This document shows positions 33,736 through 42,000 of a stretch of 64,000 nucleotides of DNA, in pieces. A model generated the notes under the pieces. It made no database searches, was not told the origin of the DNA, and saw only the letters and a list, made by a program, of their open reading frames with translations. This DNA comes from an uncultured Spirochaetaceae bacterium. Lineage in GTDB: Bacteria > Spirochaetota > Spirochaetia > Sphaerochaetales > Sphaerochaetaceae. The stretch's first letter is position 1, and each line of letters opens with the position of its first letter. The DNA lies in the NCBI GenBank assembly GCA_944389975.1, contig CALXOH010000006.1:1-64000 (forward strand), given 5' to 3'. The translations under genes and the position numbers were made by a program.

Positions 33736-35668
33736 TTTCGAGCAGGAAACAGACTGAAATATCAGCGCTGTTCACGATGAGGATCTGCTCGCCATCCTCC
33801 CTTATCCGACCACTTTCACGAAGCTTGTTTATGAAACGGGAGTTCCCGGCCTTGCTTGAAAAAGCCTTTTTGATTTCATCCTTCGTCCATTCCTTCTCCC
33901 TCATGTATCCACGTAACTCCCCCTTGCTTATGCATGGATATCCGCACTTCACTCCGCACCCCGACCAAAGCCAGGCCTCGGTCAGGATCTGCATCTCCTC
34001 TCCGCCCTTGAGTTCCCTCGATCCTTCGCTCTCTTGATCCCTGTCCTCTACAACGGCAGACGTGATCTCCTCACCGTCCTCGTCATACCAGCCCTCGATC
34101 GCAGCTCCCCTGAGGTGCAGCTCGAACGGCGCAAGCCTCTCGGCGTCCTTCTGCTTGACCTGGTTGAGCGTCAGATACCCGTCCTCGTTCGAGACACAGA
34201 CGGACACGTCCAATGCCCCGTTGAGCGCACTTGAGCCCCTGGCTCTGTCCGCGGCTTCCCTTGAGACCCCCGTATGGTGGATTATCAGCACGAATGCCGA
34301 ATACCTGTCCGAAAGCTCCTTGATTGCAGCAATGAATGTTCCCATGTCCTGCGCGTCGTTCTCGTCCCCCGAGTAGTGCATGTTCAGCGTGTCCACAACG
34401 ATCAGGTCAGGCCTGCCCCCCGAGATTTCTATCTGCTCCTCGATGTACGCCAGCTCCGACCCCTCGTTTATCCTTTTCGGCCCCTTTGTGACCTTGAATG
34501 CACCCAGATCGGATACCTGGTGTTCCTGCGCCCATAAGGCCACACGCTTGCGCATGCCGTAGTTTCCTTCGCCGCAGAGATACAGCCCGCTGGCTCTCCT
34601 TGCCTTGAAGCCGTGCCATGAGCCGAGAGCCGTTGTAAGAGTCAGCATCAGATCCAGCGCGACGAAGCTCTTTCCCGCATTGCTGGCTCCGAAGATCATC
34701 CCGATGCCACGCCTGGGGAACCAGTTCTTCACGAGCCACTCCGTAGGCGCCGGCTTCTCAAGATAGCTGTTGCCGTCTTCGATCCACTCGGACCTGCTGG
34801 GACACAAAAGGTTTCTAAGCGCATCCAGCCCGTACCTTGACGCGTAGTCGTTGGCATCCAGTCCCGCATCGGGGATCAGGACATAGTAGAGCCCTGACTC
34901 CTTCGCACATTCCAAGCCCGGGTTGGCTCCGTTCTCTTTCTCGTCGTTGTCGGCTACGACTATCAGCTTCACCTTGTCGCCGATGGCGTCCGCGACCGGC
35001 TTGAGGTTGTGGCAGTCGAATGCAATGACTACGGGTATCCCCGTGGCTTCAAAGATACTGGCACCGGTTGCATAGCCCTCGCATAAGAAGGCCCTGTCCT
35101 CCAGCCTGCCGAGCACAGCGAAGTTGCCTTTTTTCTCCCCTCCGGGATAAAAGCGCTTCCGTCCGTCCGAAAAGATGCGCTCAAGGCTCCTTATCTCGCC
35201 TTTGACGTTCCTCGCAGGAAAAACGATGCTGCCGTCTTCCTCCCAGTACCTCAGGAGACCGTCATGGTTCTTCACGCCTTTCTTCACGAGATAAGGGAAC
35301 TCGTCGGAAGCTTCCGGAAGGCTCTCGTACAAGGCGGCGGCGTCCGCGGCCACCCTGTCACGTTCCCTCTTCAGCTCCTCGTCCCTTCTCTTCCTGGAAT
35401 CTTCCAGTTCCCTCTTTATCTCGGGCGTGATCTCCTTCTTGTCCTTGTTGATCCACTCGTAGCGCTTGGCCGAGATCCAGTCCCCGTAGAGTGCGACAGT
35501 GCAGTGCCGGTTCTCGTACCAGATGCACCAGCCAGCCTTGTCCCCGCGCTTCCTGACGTCAAAGCGGATGAACTTCCCCGGAGCATCGGGCACCGTCACC
35601 GATACCCCTATGTCCGCAAGGATGGCTTTCTCGATGTCAGAGACCGAGTATTCGTTTCCTGTGCTCAT
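33707..35668 (-). CDS. TOPRIM primase fused to RepA-like helicase
   Basis: A 653-aa replication protein. ATG 35668 after GGGAGAAGG is chosen. Residues ~1-100 may bind zinc or DNA. A TOPRIM domain follows at about 175-260: FLCEGYATGASIF, VKLIVVADNDEKENG. The RepA/AAA_25 helicase is at about 310-500: MIFGASNAGKSFVALDL (Walker A), PDLIVVDTLNMHYSGD (Walker B), IHHTGVS. A helical C-terminal domain ends in the iteron-encoded repeats. It probably primes and unwinds phage DNA. Confidence 0.85.
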   Translation of the reverse strand: MSTGNEYSVSDIEKAILADIGVSVTVPDAPGKFIRFDVRKRGDKAGWCIWYENRHCTVALYGDWISAKRYEWINKDKKEITPEIKRELEDSRKRRDEELKRERDRVAADAAALYESLPEASDEFPYLVKKGVKNHDGLLRYWEEDGSIVFPARNVKGEIRSLERIFSDGRKRFYPGGEKKGNFAVLGRLEDRAFLCEGYATGASIFEATGIPVVIAFDCHNLKPVADAIGDKVKLIVVADNDEKENGANPGLECAKESGLYYVLIPDAGLDANDYASRYGLDALRNLLCPSRSEWIEDGNSYLEKPAPTEWLVKNWFPRRGIGMIFGASNAGKSFVALDLMLTLTTALGSWHGFKARRASGLYLCGEGNYGMRKRVALWAQEHQVSDLGAFKVTKGPKRINEGSELAYIEEQIEISGGRPDLIVVDTLNMHYSGDENDAQDMGTFIAAIKELSDRYSAFVLIIHHTGVSREAADRARGSSALNGALDVSVCVSNEDGYLTLNQVKQKDAERLAPFELHLRGAAIEGWYDEDGEEITSAVVEDRDQESEGSRELKGGEEMQILTEAWLWSGCGVKCGYPCISKGELRGYMREKEWTKDEIKKAFSSKAGNSRFINKLRESGRIREDGEQILIVNSADISVCFLLERCQGANGAK

Positions 35669-37298
35669 CAGCCTTCTCCCTTGCCTCTTCCGCTTCCTTC
35701 TCAAGCCTCTCCACGTCGTCCTCGTAGAGCTCCGTCACTATGTCCTCGTATTTAGGGTTCTTCCCGTTCCTCCTTGTCACGATGTACTCGGGCGCTTTCT
35801 TATCAGCGATCTTCCCGACGATGTCGTTCCAGTCGTCATCGGGCGACCAGACCACCCCGAGCCTCCGCATCAGTGCCGTCAGCTCGGTTCTGCCCTTCTG
35901 TCCCGCCCAGCCCTCGTGCCAGACGAGGTAGTACTTGCTCGGCCTCGAGCTTCCGATGATCGAGTATGTGCACCTGATCTGCTCTTTGTGGCTCGTCCTG
36001 GACTCCACGATCTGCCACGTCCATCCGATCACCCTGTACGCCGAGAGCCCGTCTCCGTTCACATCCCCGCCGAAGAGCACCCACGTCATGTCGTTTTTCG
36101 GAAACACGTGCCCGCAAACGGGGCATTCCCTTGTGCTTGCAGGAACGATCTCGAGACACTCGGGGCATTCCTTGCACGGAGCCACCCCGGCTTTGCCTTC
36201 CCCTTTTTTCTTCGGGGGCTGGACGTATGCCACAGGGCCGTGCCTCTCTACGTTCCCCGCGAAGTCCAAAAGAAGGCAGTCGCCGCCGTTCGACTTGAGC
36301 CTCAGGCCCCTTCCCGCTTCCTGCAGATAGAGGCCCGGGGACATCGTCGGACGGAGCATCGCGATCATGTCGATATCCGGATAGTCGAATCCGGTCGTAA
36401 GAAGCAGCGTGTTCGTCAGGGCGGTGATCGTACCCTGGGTGAACCGGTAGAGTATCTCGTCCCTGTTCTCCTGGCTCATTTCTCCGTTTATGTCTTCGGC
36501 AGCCATGCCCTTCTCCCTAAGGATTTCCGCCATGTGCCTTGCATGCTCCACCCCGGCGCAGAACACAAGTATGTGATGCCTGTCATAGAACGCTGCGGAT
36601 TTCACTATCTCATCGGCTATGGCTTCGTTCGTCTCATAGGTGTCAAGCTTCTTCTGCATCTCGCTTTCGACGAACTCGCCGCCCCTGAGGTGCAGCTCAG
36701 ACAGATCCATCTTCGAGAACGTTCCCTTGCTGCGGATCTTTGAAAGGTATCCCATGTTCTGCAGGTCCAGTATCGACACTTCGCTTATAAGACCCGAGAA
36801 AAGGCCGTTCTCATCGGTAAGGTATCCCTGCCCGAGCCTGTACGGCGTTGCAGTCCAGCCGATCACGCGAGAGTGGCAGCTTGAGAGGAAACTCCTGTAC
36901 ATGCCCGTGTCCTCGTTGTTTATAAGGTGTGCCTCGTCGACAAGGATCACGTTCCAATGCGGCCCCCTTTTCTTGTAGATCGACTGGATCGACGCGAAAG
37001 TCACCGGCATGTCCAGTTCCTTGGATTTCAAAGCCGCGCTGTAGATTCCGATCGGAACCGAAGGCAGCAGCCTGTTGAGTGCCTTCGCGTCCTGCATCAC
37101 CAGCTCCTTCTGATGCGTCAGCACCAAGATCCTCGTATCAGGCCAAAGAGCAAGCGTCTCCTCGATGAAGCCGGCGATAAGGACGCTCTTTCCACTGCCC
37201 GTTGGACTTACCACGCAAGGATTGCCCTGGTTGTTCTCGAGCCAGTCAAAAAGTGAGTTCAGTGTCTTCTTCTGATAGCCTCTCAATTCCAGCGGCAC
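35637..37298 (-). CDS. DEAH-box superfamily 2 helicase
   Basis: 553 aa. Motifs in order: Q-like LRGYQKKT, I SPTGSGKSVLI, Ia LTHQKEL, II VDEAHLI, III GWTATPYRLG, IV ILVFCAGVEHA, V TGFDYPDI, VI QEAGRGLR. A zinc cluster CKECPECLEIV...CPVCGH follows at about residue 375-400. GTG 37298 has GGAG at a good distance. It overlaps the nuclease gene by 53 bases. Likely replication/recombination helicase, as in phages with Sak4-like genes. Confidence 0.88.
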   Translation of the reverse strand: MPLELRGYQKKTLNSLFDWLENNQGNPCVVSPTGSGKSVLIAGFIEETLALWPDTRILVLTHQKELVMQDAKALNRLLPSVPIGIYSAALKSKELDMPVTFASIQSIYKKRGPHWNVILVDEAHLINNEDTGMYRSFLSSCHSRVIGWTATPYRLGQGYLTDENGLFSGLISEVSILDLQNMGYLSKIRSKGTFSKMDLSELHLRGGEFVESEMQKKLDTYETNEAIADEIVKSAAFYDRHHILVFCAGVEHARHMAEILREKGMAAEDINGEMSQENRDEILYRFTQGTITALTNTLLLTTGFDYPDIDMIAMLRPTMSPGLYLQEAGRGLRLKSNGGDCLLLDFAGNVERHGPVAYVQPPKKKGEGKAGVAPCKECPECLEIVPASTRECPVCGHVFPKNDMTWVLFGGDVNGDGLSAYRVIGWTWQIVESRTSHKEQIRCTYSIIGSSRPSKYYLVWHEGWAGQKGRTELTALMRRLGVVWSPDDDWNDIVGKIADKKAPEYIVTRRNGKNPKYEDIVTELYEDDVERLEKEAEEAREKADEHRKRILGL

Positions 37299-38322
37299 TT
37301 GTCGCTCCTCCTTCTATCGCAACCTTGATTTCCCTTGATGAGTACCCGTCGGCTCCGTTCAAGACCGTGTCCTCCGACAGTTGGTCGATCGAATAAGCCA
37401 CGCTGTCCTTCGTCCCAAGCCTCTCGACATACGGCCATCCGACCATGTCGGGGTGGAACACATGGCAGTAATGCTCCTTCCTTTGTGCTTCCACCGGGAT
37501 CTCCGAGTGCCCGAACATCTCGCAGTAGCACTTGCCGTCCTTCGCTGCAGTGAAGTGCGCGCACGTCCTGCAGTTGATCTCAGGCAGGAGCCTGTCCTTT
37601 TTCCCTTCCTTGTGGCAGAAGTCGTGGAAGCGGCAGCACCTGCACTGCCACCAGTCGGGGCGCTGGGATATCCCCGGCGGAATGTAGTCGCCCGTGGCTA
37701 TCCTCTGCCCGCGCTGGATCGCGTTCTCCGCAGCCTCCTCATCGAGTCTTACGCGCTCGGTGTAGAGCTCGTCATCGTTCTTGTTGACTGCAACGTAGAG
37801 CGCCCTATCAACCTGATGGCCGAAATACCTTGTTGCCCCGAGCATCCCGCACTGCATCTGGATCCAGTGCATCGGCTTTGCTTCCTTCACCCCCTTTGCC
37901 TTGAGCTCCCTGAAGCTTGCATCATTGTGTGTCTTGAATTCAGCTATATGTTCCGTTTTCGGAGCCTCGGGAACACCCTCGGTTATCAGTCCATCGGGAT
38001 GTCCCATGACATGGCTGCCGAAATCGAACGTAAGCTGATCGTCCAACACGTGGCTTATCTTCACGCCGGCCGTTCTCAGATCCGAGACGATCGTCTCCTC
38101 TTCCCTGTGGCCCCGCCTGAAGAGGCGGAGCATTCTTCCGTCGAAGTCCTCGAAGGAGAACCAGCGGAAGGAAAGCCAGAGCTTGCGTGCACACGGCTCC
38201 CCGATCGATGAGATCCCGAGGTATGCCCTTGCCGGCTCCTGGAGATCCCACCACACGAGATCGTCGATGGTTTTTGACAAGGTGGAGATATAGGGATTGA
38301 TCGGGGTTTCAAGCAAAGCCAT
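37246..38322 (-). CDS. PD-(D/E)XK exonuclease, Cas4/RecB-like
   Basis: 358 aa. ISSIGEPCARKLWLSFRW is the N-terminal conserved segment. Catalytic residues: Asp in VMGHPDGLIT, Glu-x-Lys in EHIAEFKTHND, then QMQCGMLGA. A cysteine cluster, C-x-C-C near 232 and C-x-x-C in 257-275, suggests an Fe-S or zinc site as in Cas4-like nucleases. Works with the single-strand annealing ATPase downstream by context. Confidence 0.78.
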   Translation of the reverse strand: MALLETPINPYISTLSKTIDDLVWWDLQEPARAYLGISSIGEPCARKLWLSFRWFSFEDFDGRMLRLFRRGHREEETIVSDLRTAGVKISHVLDDQLTFDFGSHVMGHPDGLITEGVPEAPKTEHIAEFKTHNDASFRELKAKGVKEAKPMHWIQMQCGMLGATRYFGHQVDRALYVAVNKNDDELYTERVRLDEEAAENAIQRGQRIATGDYIPPGISQRPDWWQCRCCRFHDFCHKEGKKDRLLPEINCRTCAHFTAAKDGKCYCEMFGHSEIPVEAQRKEHYCHVFHPDMVGWPYVERLGTKDSVAYSIDQLSEDTVLNGADGYSSREIKVAIEGGATSAAGIERLSEEDTELTF

Positions 38323-38825
38323 CAGAACGGCCTCTCCCTTTTCCTTTCGACAGGCGCATCAGGCTGGGCGGCCTTCAATGCATGTGGATTTGCACCTTTG
38401 CCTGTAGGCGTTCCATCAGGATAGAGGAACTGGGTCACGTTGTTCTGCTTGTTAGGATGCTCTGGCGTTCCTTCCTGGACTTTGACCTTGACTCCAAGCA
38501 ACTTGCCCTTGAGCATATCGGTGTCGTTGAACATTGAAATTCCTGTGACTTCAAGGACATCTCCAAGCTGCGCCCTTCCGATATCAACTGCCCTCTGGCT
38601 TGGATTTGATATGTTGATGTTCGCGAAGATCTTCCTGTCGTTGTATTCAGGGTTCCTAACTACAGTTAGTTCAAGCCAGATATAGCGGCCGTCACCGTTC
38701 CTTGTGGTCTTGAGATCTGTATCAGTGATCTGTACTTCATAGGTTCCGGCAGGTACCGGTTCCCTCGCAATGTCCGAGCTTCTGGGAAGCTGATCCGAAT
38801 AATAAGTCTGTTCCAATCTTGCCAT
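38322..38825 (-). CDS. DUF669-type single-strand-binding-like protein
   Basis: 167 aa. VPAGTYEVQITDTDLKTTRNGDG... then LELTVV and a beta-barrel pattern match DUF669 phage proteins, thought to bind ssDNA or support recombination. Ends with a basic tail KRERPF. Located between the nuclease and the annealing genes, 1 base off the previous gene. Confidence 0.75.
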   Translation of the reverse strand: MARLEQTYYSDQLPRSSDIAREPVPAGTYEVQITDTDLKTTRNGDGRYIWLELTVVRNPEYNDRKIFANINISNPSQRAVDIGRAQLGDVLEVTGISMFNDTDMLKGKLLGVKVKVQEGTPEHPNKQNNVTQFLYPDGTPTGKGANPHALKAAQPDAPVERKRERPF

Positions 38826-38826
38826 T

Positions 38827-39258
38827 TCAATTCTCCTTCGCCTCTATCGGCTTGATTTCAATCGTTGTCTTCGCCCTCTTCGTCACAAGCGACTCGAGGA
38901 CCGCCTCCCTTGACTTCTCATCGAGGATCTTGAAGATCGTCGCGCTGTAGTCGTACTTCACGTTGAAGAGCTCTTCCGGACGCTTGCCGAGCGCCTTCAG
39001 CTGTACATCAGCCTCCTCCTTGTCGACCTTCTTCGTGAGCTTGTAAAGAAAGGAAACCTGATACTTCTCTGAAGCCATGGATTCATTTCCCTCGTAGTCG
39101 CTTGTCGGGTCGACCGCCGAGTAGAGCTTGAGAAGCTCGTCTTCCTTCTCGGCCATGTATGCCTGGACATCCTTGATGTGCGCCTTGCACTCCATGATGT
39201 CCTTGGCAAGCTCGTCGAACTTCGCCCTTCTCTCTTCCTGTACCTTTTCAATTGCCAC
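38827..39258 (-). CDS. Phage recombination-module protein, unknown
   Basis: 143 aa from GTG 39258 (AGGAGGG 5 bases upstream); a TTG at 39273 is also in frame. First half is a coiled coil (EKVQEERRAKFDELAKDIMECK), second half alpha/beta with LKALGKRPEELFNVKYDYS. It sits between Sak4-like and DUF669 genes, so a helper of recombination is plausible. No family named. Confidence 0.55.
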   Translation of the reverse strand: MAIEKVQEERRAKFDELAKDIMECKAHIKDVQAYMAEKEDELLKLYSAVDPTSDYEGNESMASEKYQVSFLYKLTKKVDKEEADVQLKALGKRPEELFNVKYDYSATIFKILDEKSREAVLESLVTKRAKTTIEIKPIEAKEN

Positions 39259-39934
39259 TTTTCCCTCCTGCAATCTTGTTGATGATGTTTCCCAGATTCG
39301 GTGCCTCGTAGAACGAAAGCGATCCCGACCTGTCCTTTGCCTCGTAATAGCTGTCTCCCGTCGTCTGCAGCTTCCTTACCACGTTCCCCTCCTTGTCTTT
39401 TTCCGTGAGGAGTACGAACTCCTCGTCGAAGAAGTAGCCGATGCCCTGTGTGAGCGATTTCCCCGGAAGGGACGGACGAAACATCGCCACTCCGTCGGCG
39501 CCCTTGTCGTACTCCATCTTCGCGGAGAAATAGACGTTCTTGCCGGGAATGTCCCTGAAGCACCTTAGAAGCAAGTTCATCCGCTCGTTGAGGTTGCCAT
39601 AAGCCATCCTCCCGTCCTTCGATGCCGACTTCTCGTTTGAAAGAACCTGCTCGGCGATCTCGGATACCGAGTCAAGGCAGATGGTGTCGTACTTCTCCAT
39701 CTCCTCGGAGCCGGTGCAGAAGTCGTAGGCCTCGTAGAGATCGTCGATCGTGGCTATCGGGATGTAGTCGAGGTTCATGTCCCTGACCGACAAGAGCCCG
39801 GACTCGGCAGAAAGGATGATGGGATTCGGCGCTGTTGCGCAGAGCCTTGTCTTTCCCGCGCCCGGTGCGCCGTAGACGAGTATCTTTATCCCGTTGAGCG
39901 CATAGTCCTTGGTGTTGAAGATCTTGATCGCCAT
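39248..39934 (-). CDS. AAA ATPase, Sak4/RecA-like recombinase
   Basis: 228 aa from ATG 39934, typical of phage Sak4-like (AAA_24) proteins. Motifs: Walker A LVYGAPGAGKTRLC, Walker B YDTICLDSVSEI, and RMAYGNLNERMNLLLRCFRD. It lacks a second domain, like Sak4. Family members promote annealing of single strands together with an SSB, fitting the adjacent DUF669 gene. Overlaps the next gene by 11 bases. Confidence 0.82.
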   Translation of the reverse strand: MAIKIFNTKDYALNGIKILVYGAPGAGKTRLCATAPNPIILSAESGLLSVRDMNLDYIPIATIDDLYEAYDFCTGSEEMEKYDTICLDSVSEIAEQVLSNEKSASKDGRMAYGNLNERMNLLLRCFRDIPGKNVYFSAKMEYDKGADGVAMFRPSLPGKSLTQGIGYFFDEEFVLLTEKDKEGNVVRKLQTTGDSYYEAKDRSGSLSFYEAPNLGNIINKIAGGKSGN

Positions 39935-39935
39935 A

Positions 39936-40115
39936 TCAGTCCTCCGTGATCTTTGTTCCTTTCGCGAACTGGAAGACCGACTTGATCTCCAGTGCCGGCG
40001 CCTTCTTGAACGTGACCGTGAAAGCCACGCCCTCGAGCTCTTGAGCATCCCTTACGCTTGCCAGCGCTGCATCAAGTTGCCTGACAGCCTCATTCCTGAT
40101 TTCCGATGATTTCAT
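39936..40115 (-). CDS. 59-aa phage protein, unknown
   Basis: ATG 40115 follows AAGGAAAGGAG. The peptide begins MKSSEIRNEAVRQLDAALAS and ends FQFAKGTKITED; short helix then strands (VAFTVTFKK). The stop at 39936 is 1 base before the Sak4-like ATG, which indicates coupled translation. Confidence 0.6.
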   Translation of the reverse strand: MKSSEIRNEAVRQLDAALASVRDAQELEGVAFTVTFKKAPALEIKSVFQFAKGTKITED

Positions 40116-40156
40116 TCGTTATCTCCTTTCCTTGGTTTGTGGATTTGTGGAAATGT

Positions 40157-40555
40157 GGTAACATGAACCTCGATCCCCCATATTTGGGAACAGAGGAAGG
40201 GGGTGTCATGTTAGCCAAACTTTTGAAGTCCCCTATTCTTGCTCCGCAATCGCTAGTTGCGGATAAGCGTGGTTGACGGGGACGAAGACCGGCAGCGGCC
40301 AAAACAGGTTGCCTGTCAGGAAATTGGCGCGAGGCTCCGAGCCGTTGGGCAAGGAGAACAGCTAAAATGGACTGACTGGCATTTGCCCCAGAAAAATTTA
40401 TAAAAAGTGCCATAGGGGACAACCTTTCCAATACGATGTATCTAGCGCACTGCATCGCTTGAAAAGGACCGTGAGGATAATGGCGGGATCCGTACGACCA
40501 CGCACCTGAAACATGCAGGCGCAAGAGATGGATCCCCGCTGCCACCTTTTTATTT
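40157..40555 (+). ncRNA. Large structured RNA candidate (~400 nt), unknown class
   Basis: No convincing protein on either strand, though a 156-codon minus frame is open. Perfect or near-perfect helices: TAACATGA/TCATGTTA (40159-40166 with 40206-40213); GTCCCCTAT/ATAGGGGAC (40228-40236 with 40412-40420) closing a large domain; TCCGCAA/TTGCGGA (40243-40249 with 40257-40263); GGGCAA/TTGCCC (40347-40352 with 40383-40388); CCTTT..CGATG/CATCG..AAAGG (40423-40467); GGGATCC/GGATCCC (40485-40491 with 40530-40536), enclosing CACCTG/CAGGCG. The last stem is followed by TTTTT (40547-40551) on the plus strand and unpaired parts are A-rich there, so plus is favoured, but the strand is uncertain. Confidence 0.6.
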
Positions 40556-40705
40556 CTCATCGCTTTCCCTCCTGAGTTTCTCGGAGAGAGCGTCGATGAC
40601 GTATTCAGCCAGGGACAACCCCGACATGTTCGCCTGGTACTGGATGTCAGCGAATAGCTTCAGCGGAATCCATACGTAGAGGCGTTTCATTCTTTCATCC
40701 TTCAT
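40550..40705 (-). CDS. Ribbon-helix-helix small regulator
   Basis: 51 aa from ATG 40705 (AAGGAGG upstream). KRLYVWIPLKLFADIQYQAN followed by SGLSLAEYVIDALSEKLRRE is an Arc/MetJ-like ribbon-helix-helix. Such small early phage proteins act as repressors. It ends where the structured RNA begins. Confidence 0.65.
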   Translation of the reverse strand: MKDERMKRLYVWIPLKLFADIQYQANMSGLSLAEYVIDALSEKLRRESDEK

Positions 40706-40905
40706 TTCTTGATTTCCTCCTTGGCTTTGATGAAGATTTGTATCCATGTGACTGTTTTGGTTAGCGAGCTGCTATGTATCGATGGCATGCCCCATGGCTG
40801 GTAGCCCTGGTCTATCCATTTCTGTGCCTCGTCGGTGGCCATGTTGCCCTCTACCGGGGCATGGGCCACGACGTATTTCATGAAATTTGGTTTCTTGCTT
40901 GGCAT
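40702..40905 (-). CDS. DUF1737-like small phage protein
   Basis: 67 aa. KYVVAHAPVEGNMATDEAQKW...DQGYQPWGMPSIHS resembles DUF1737 proteins ('...I..GWQPLGG...'). The C-terminus TVTWIQIFIKAKEEIKK forms the last strand and helix. Overlaps the next gene by 4 bases. Function unknown. Confidence 0.55.
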   Translation of the reverse strand: MPSKKPNFMKYVVAHAPVEGNMATDEAQKWIDQGYQPWGMPSIHSSSLTKTVTWIQIFIKAKEEIKK

Positions 40906-40906
40906 C

Positions 40907-41095
40907 TCACACCTCCTCGATGTATTCGCCTCCGGCGCGTCCGCCGATTCCGCCGACGATGTGCCAGATGTGGCCGTCCCTCGAGACGTGCAGTTTCTTT
41001 GTAGGTACCGGCTGGCTTGATGCGTATAGAGCCAGCATTACGACTGTGGAGATCAGCGTCAGAAGTATGAGCACTGAATACTTTAGTTGAATCAT
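40907..41095 (-). CDS. Single-helix membrane microprotein
   Basis: 62 aa. Membrane helix at about residues 7-25 (SVLILLTLISTVVMLALYAS), then PVPTKKLHVSRDGHIWHIVG. Ends 1 base before the next gene. Probably an envelope protein of the early operon; unknown. Confidence 0.5.
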   Translation of the reverse strand: MIQLKYSVLILLTLISTVVMLALYASSQPVPTKKLHVSRDGHIWHIVGGIGGRAGGEYIEEV

Positions 41096-41178
41096 TTCGC
41101 TTCCTCTGCTATACTTCCCAATGGGTTTGGAAGGGGTATAGCTCCCTGTTTGAGGCGCCTTTACAGAGGCGCTTTTTC
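41087..41178 (+). ncRNA. Candidate small antisense RNA (oop-like) with promoter and terminator
   Basis: TTGAAT (41087-41092) and TATACT (41110-41115) are exactly 17 bases apart on the plus strand. A stem GCGCCT/AGGCGC (41155-41160 with 41167-41172) with T5 at 41173-41177 is an intrinsic terminator. A transcript of about 57 nt (41122-41178) would be antisense to the minus-strand early mRNA, covering the end of the HTH gene at 41161. Lambda oop RNA is the analogue. Confidence 0.55.
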
Positions 41179-41391
41179 TATGCGACTAGAAGAGTCATAC
41201 GGTATTGCCTTGAGATCTATTTCCTTTCCTTCGTTGTCGCGAAGAAAGCGTTCGATCTCCTCACCCCTTACCTTCAGGGAGCCAAGCTTGAGACATCGCA
41301 GAAGCCCGGCATGGTAGAGCTTGTACACGTCTCCCGCGGAGATGTGCAGAAGCTTTGCAACTTCCCGGATCGTGTAGAGCGGTTTTTCCAT
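41161..41391 (-). CDS. Excisionase-like helix-turn-helix protein
   Basis: 76 aa. LYTIREVAKLLHISAGDVYKL then CLKLGSLKVRGEEIERFL is the winged HTH_17 (MerR/excisionase) fold: DNA binding plus the wing 'R-x-E-I-E-x-F-L'. It could be the excisionase for the integrase at 44421, or a regulator. Its stop lies inside the terminator hairpin of the plus-strand small RNA. Confidence 0.68.
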   Translation of the reverse strand: MEKPLYTIREVAKLLHISAGDVYKLYHAGLLRCLKLGSLKVRGEEIERFLRDNEGKEIDLKAIPYDSSSRIEKAPL

Positions 41392-41392
41392 T

Positions 41393-41665
41393 TCATCCCT
41401 CCATTTCTTCCTTGATCACTTTCTTCAAAAGCAGGATTCCCTTCGGAATCTTCTTTTCCGTGTACCTCTCGATGAGCGCCGCGAGTATCGCCTGAACCTT
41501 CAGGGACTTGGTTCTGAAGATCTCGTCATCGATGTCCTTCATGTGCTCCTTCTCGTAGAAGAGCGCTTTGCGCAGCGCATCGGCGAACTCCCTCCGGTAG
41601 TACGCCCTGTCGTCCAGGAACGTCTTGATCGCATAGTCCAATCGTTCGAGCTGGTCATTGGTCAT
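41393..41665 (-). CDS. Early phage protein, unknown
   Basis: 90 aa, mostly helical and charged: LERLDYAIKTFLDDRAYYRR...KALFYEKEHMKDIDDEIF. No motif. It overlaps the AlpA-like gene upstream by 4 bases and is one base from the next gene. Confidence 0.5.
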   Translation of the reverse strand: MTNDQLERLDYAIKTFLDDRAYYRREFADALRKALFYEKEHMKDIDDEIFRTKSLKVQAILAALIERYTEKKIPKGILLLKKVIKEEMEG

Positions 41666-41853
41666 GGGTTACTCCTTTGCTGTCTCTCTTTGATCCACTT
41701 GTCGACGGTTTCCTTATCCCATCGGTCTGTCTTTTTTCCAAAGCGAAGGAACGGAGGTATCTCGCTTGGATTTTTTGTTTTTAAATCCATGAAATTGGAG
41801 TAAGATAGATTTAGGTAAGTTGCTGTTTCGCGAGCTGTCATCAATTGACTCAT
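41662..41853 (-). CDS. AlpA/Cro-like small HTH regulator, first gene of early operon
   Basis: 63 aa. MTARETATYLNLSYSNFMDL then FLRFGKKTDRWDKETVDKWI is an AlpA-like winged HTH. It is first after the strong minus-strand promoter at 41908-41936, in the position of cro. AAGGAGG is at 41866-41872, 12 bases from the ATG. Presumably directs early phage genes. Confidence 0.7.
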   Translation of the reverse strand: MSQLMTARETATYLNLSYSNFMDLKTKNPSEIPPFLRFGKKTDRWDKETVDKWIKERQQRSNP

Positions 41854-41877
41854 GAAATAACAAAGCCTCCTTAAGAA

Positions 41878-41971
41878 ATACTAGATTTCGTAATGTTTAC
41901 GAAAAAGATACTAGATTTCGTAACCTCTTTTGTCAATATATTTTTACATAATTTCGTAAATTTTATGTAAT
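41878..41971. promoter_or_regulatory. Immunity region: divergent promoters and CI operators
   Basis: Minus promoter: TTGACA (41931-41936), 17 bases, TAGTAT (41908-41913). Plus promoter toward cI: TTTACA (41943-41948), 17, TGTAAT. Operator-like repeats: palindrome TTTCGTAA-tgt-TTACGAAA (41886-41904); the 16-mer ATACTAGATTTCGTAA at 41878 and 41908 (30 bp apart); TTACATAA/TTATGTAA around a further TTTCGTAA (41945-41970). Half-sites overlap the minus -10/-35, as expected for repression by CI. Confidence 0.75.
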
Positions 41972-42000
41972 TTCGCTTTATTTATTTCTATTCTTCGTAT

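Noticed and set aside
35499-36743. 414-codon plus-strand frame opposite helicase and primase
   Set aside because: Long only because of high GC third positions on the coding strand. The minus-strand genes have complete helicase and TOPRIM motifs.
40090-40560. 156-codon open frame on the minus strand over the structured RNA
   Set aside because: Composition is odd (Ser/Arg/Pro-rich), no good ribosome site, it overlaps two better-supported genes at its ends, and the DNA is packed with perfect helices. I treat the region as RNA, though homologues could change this.
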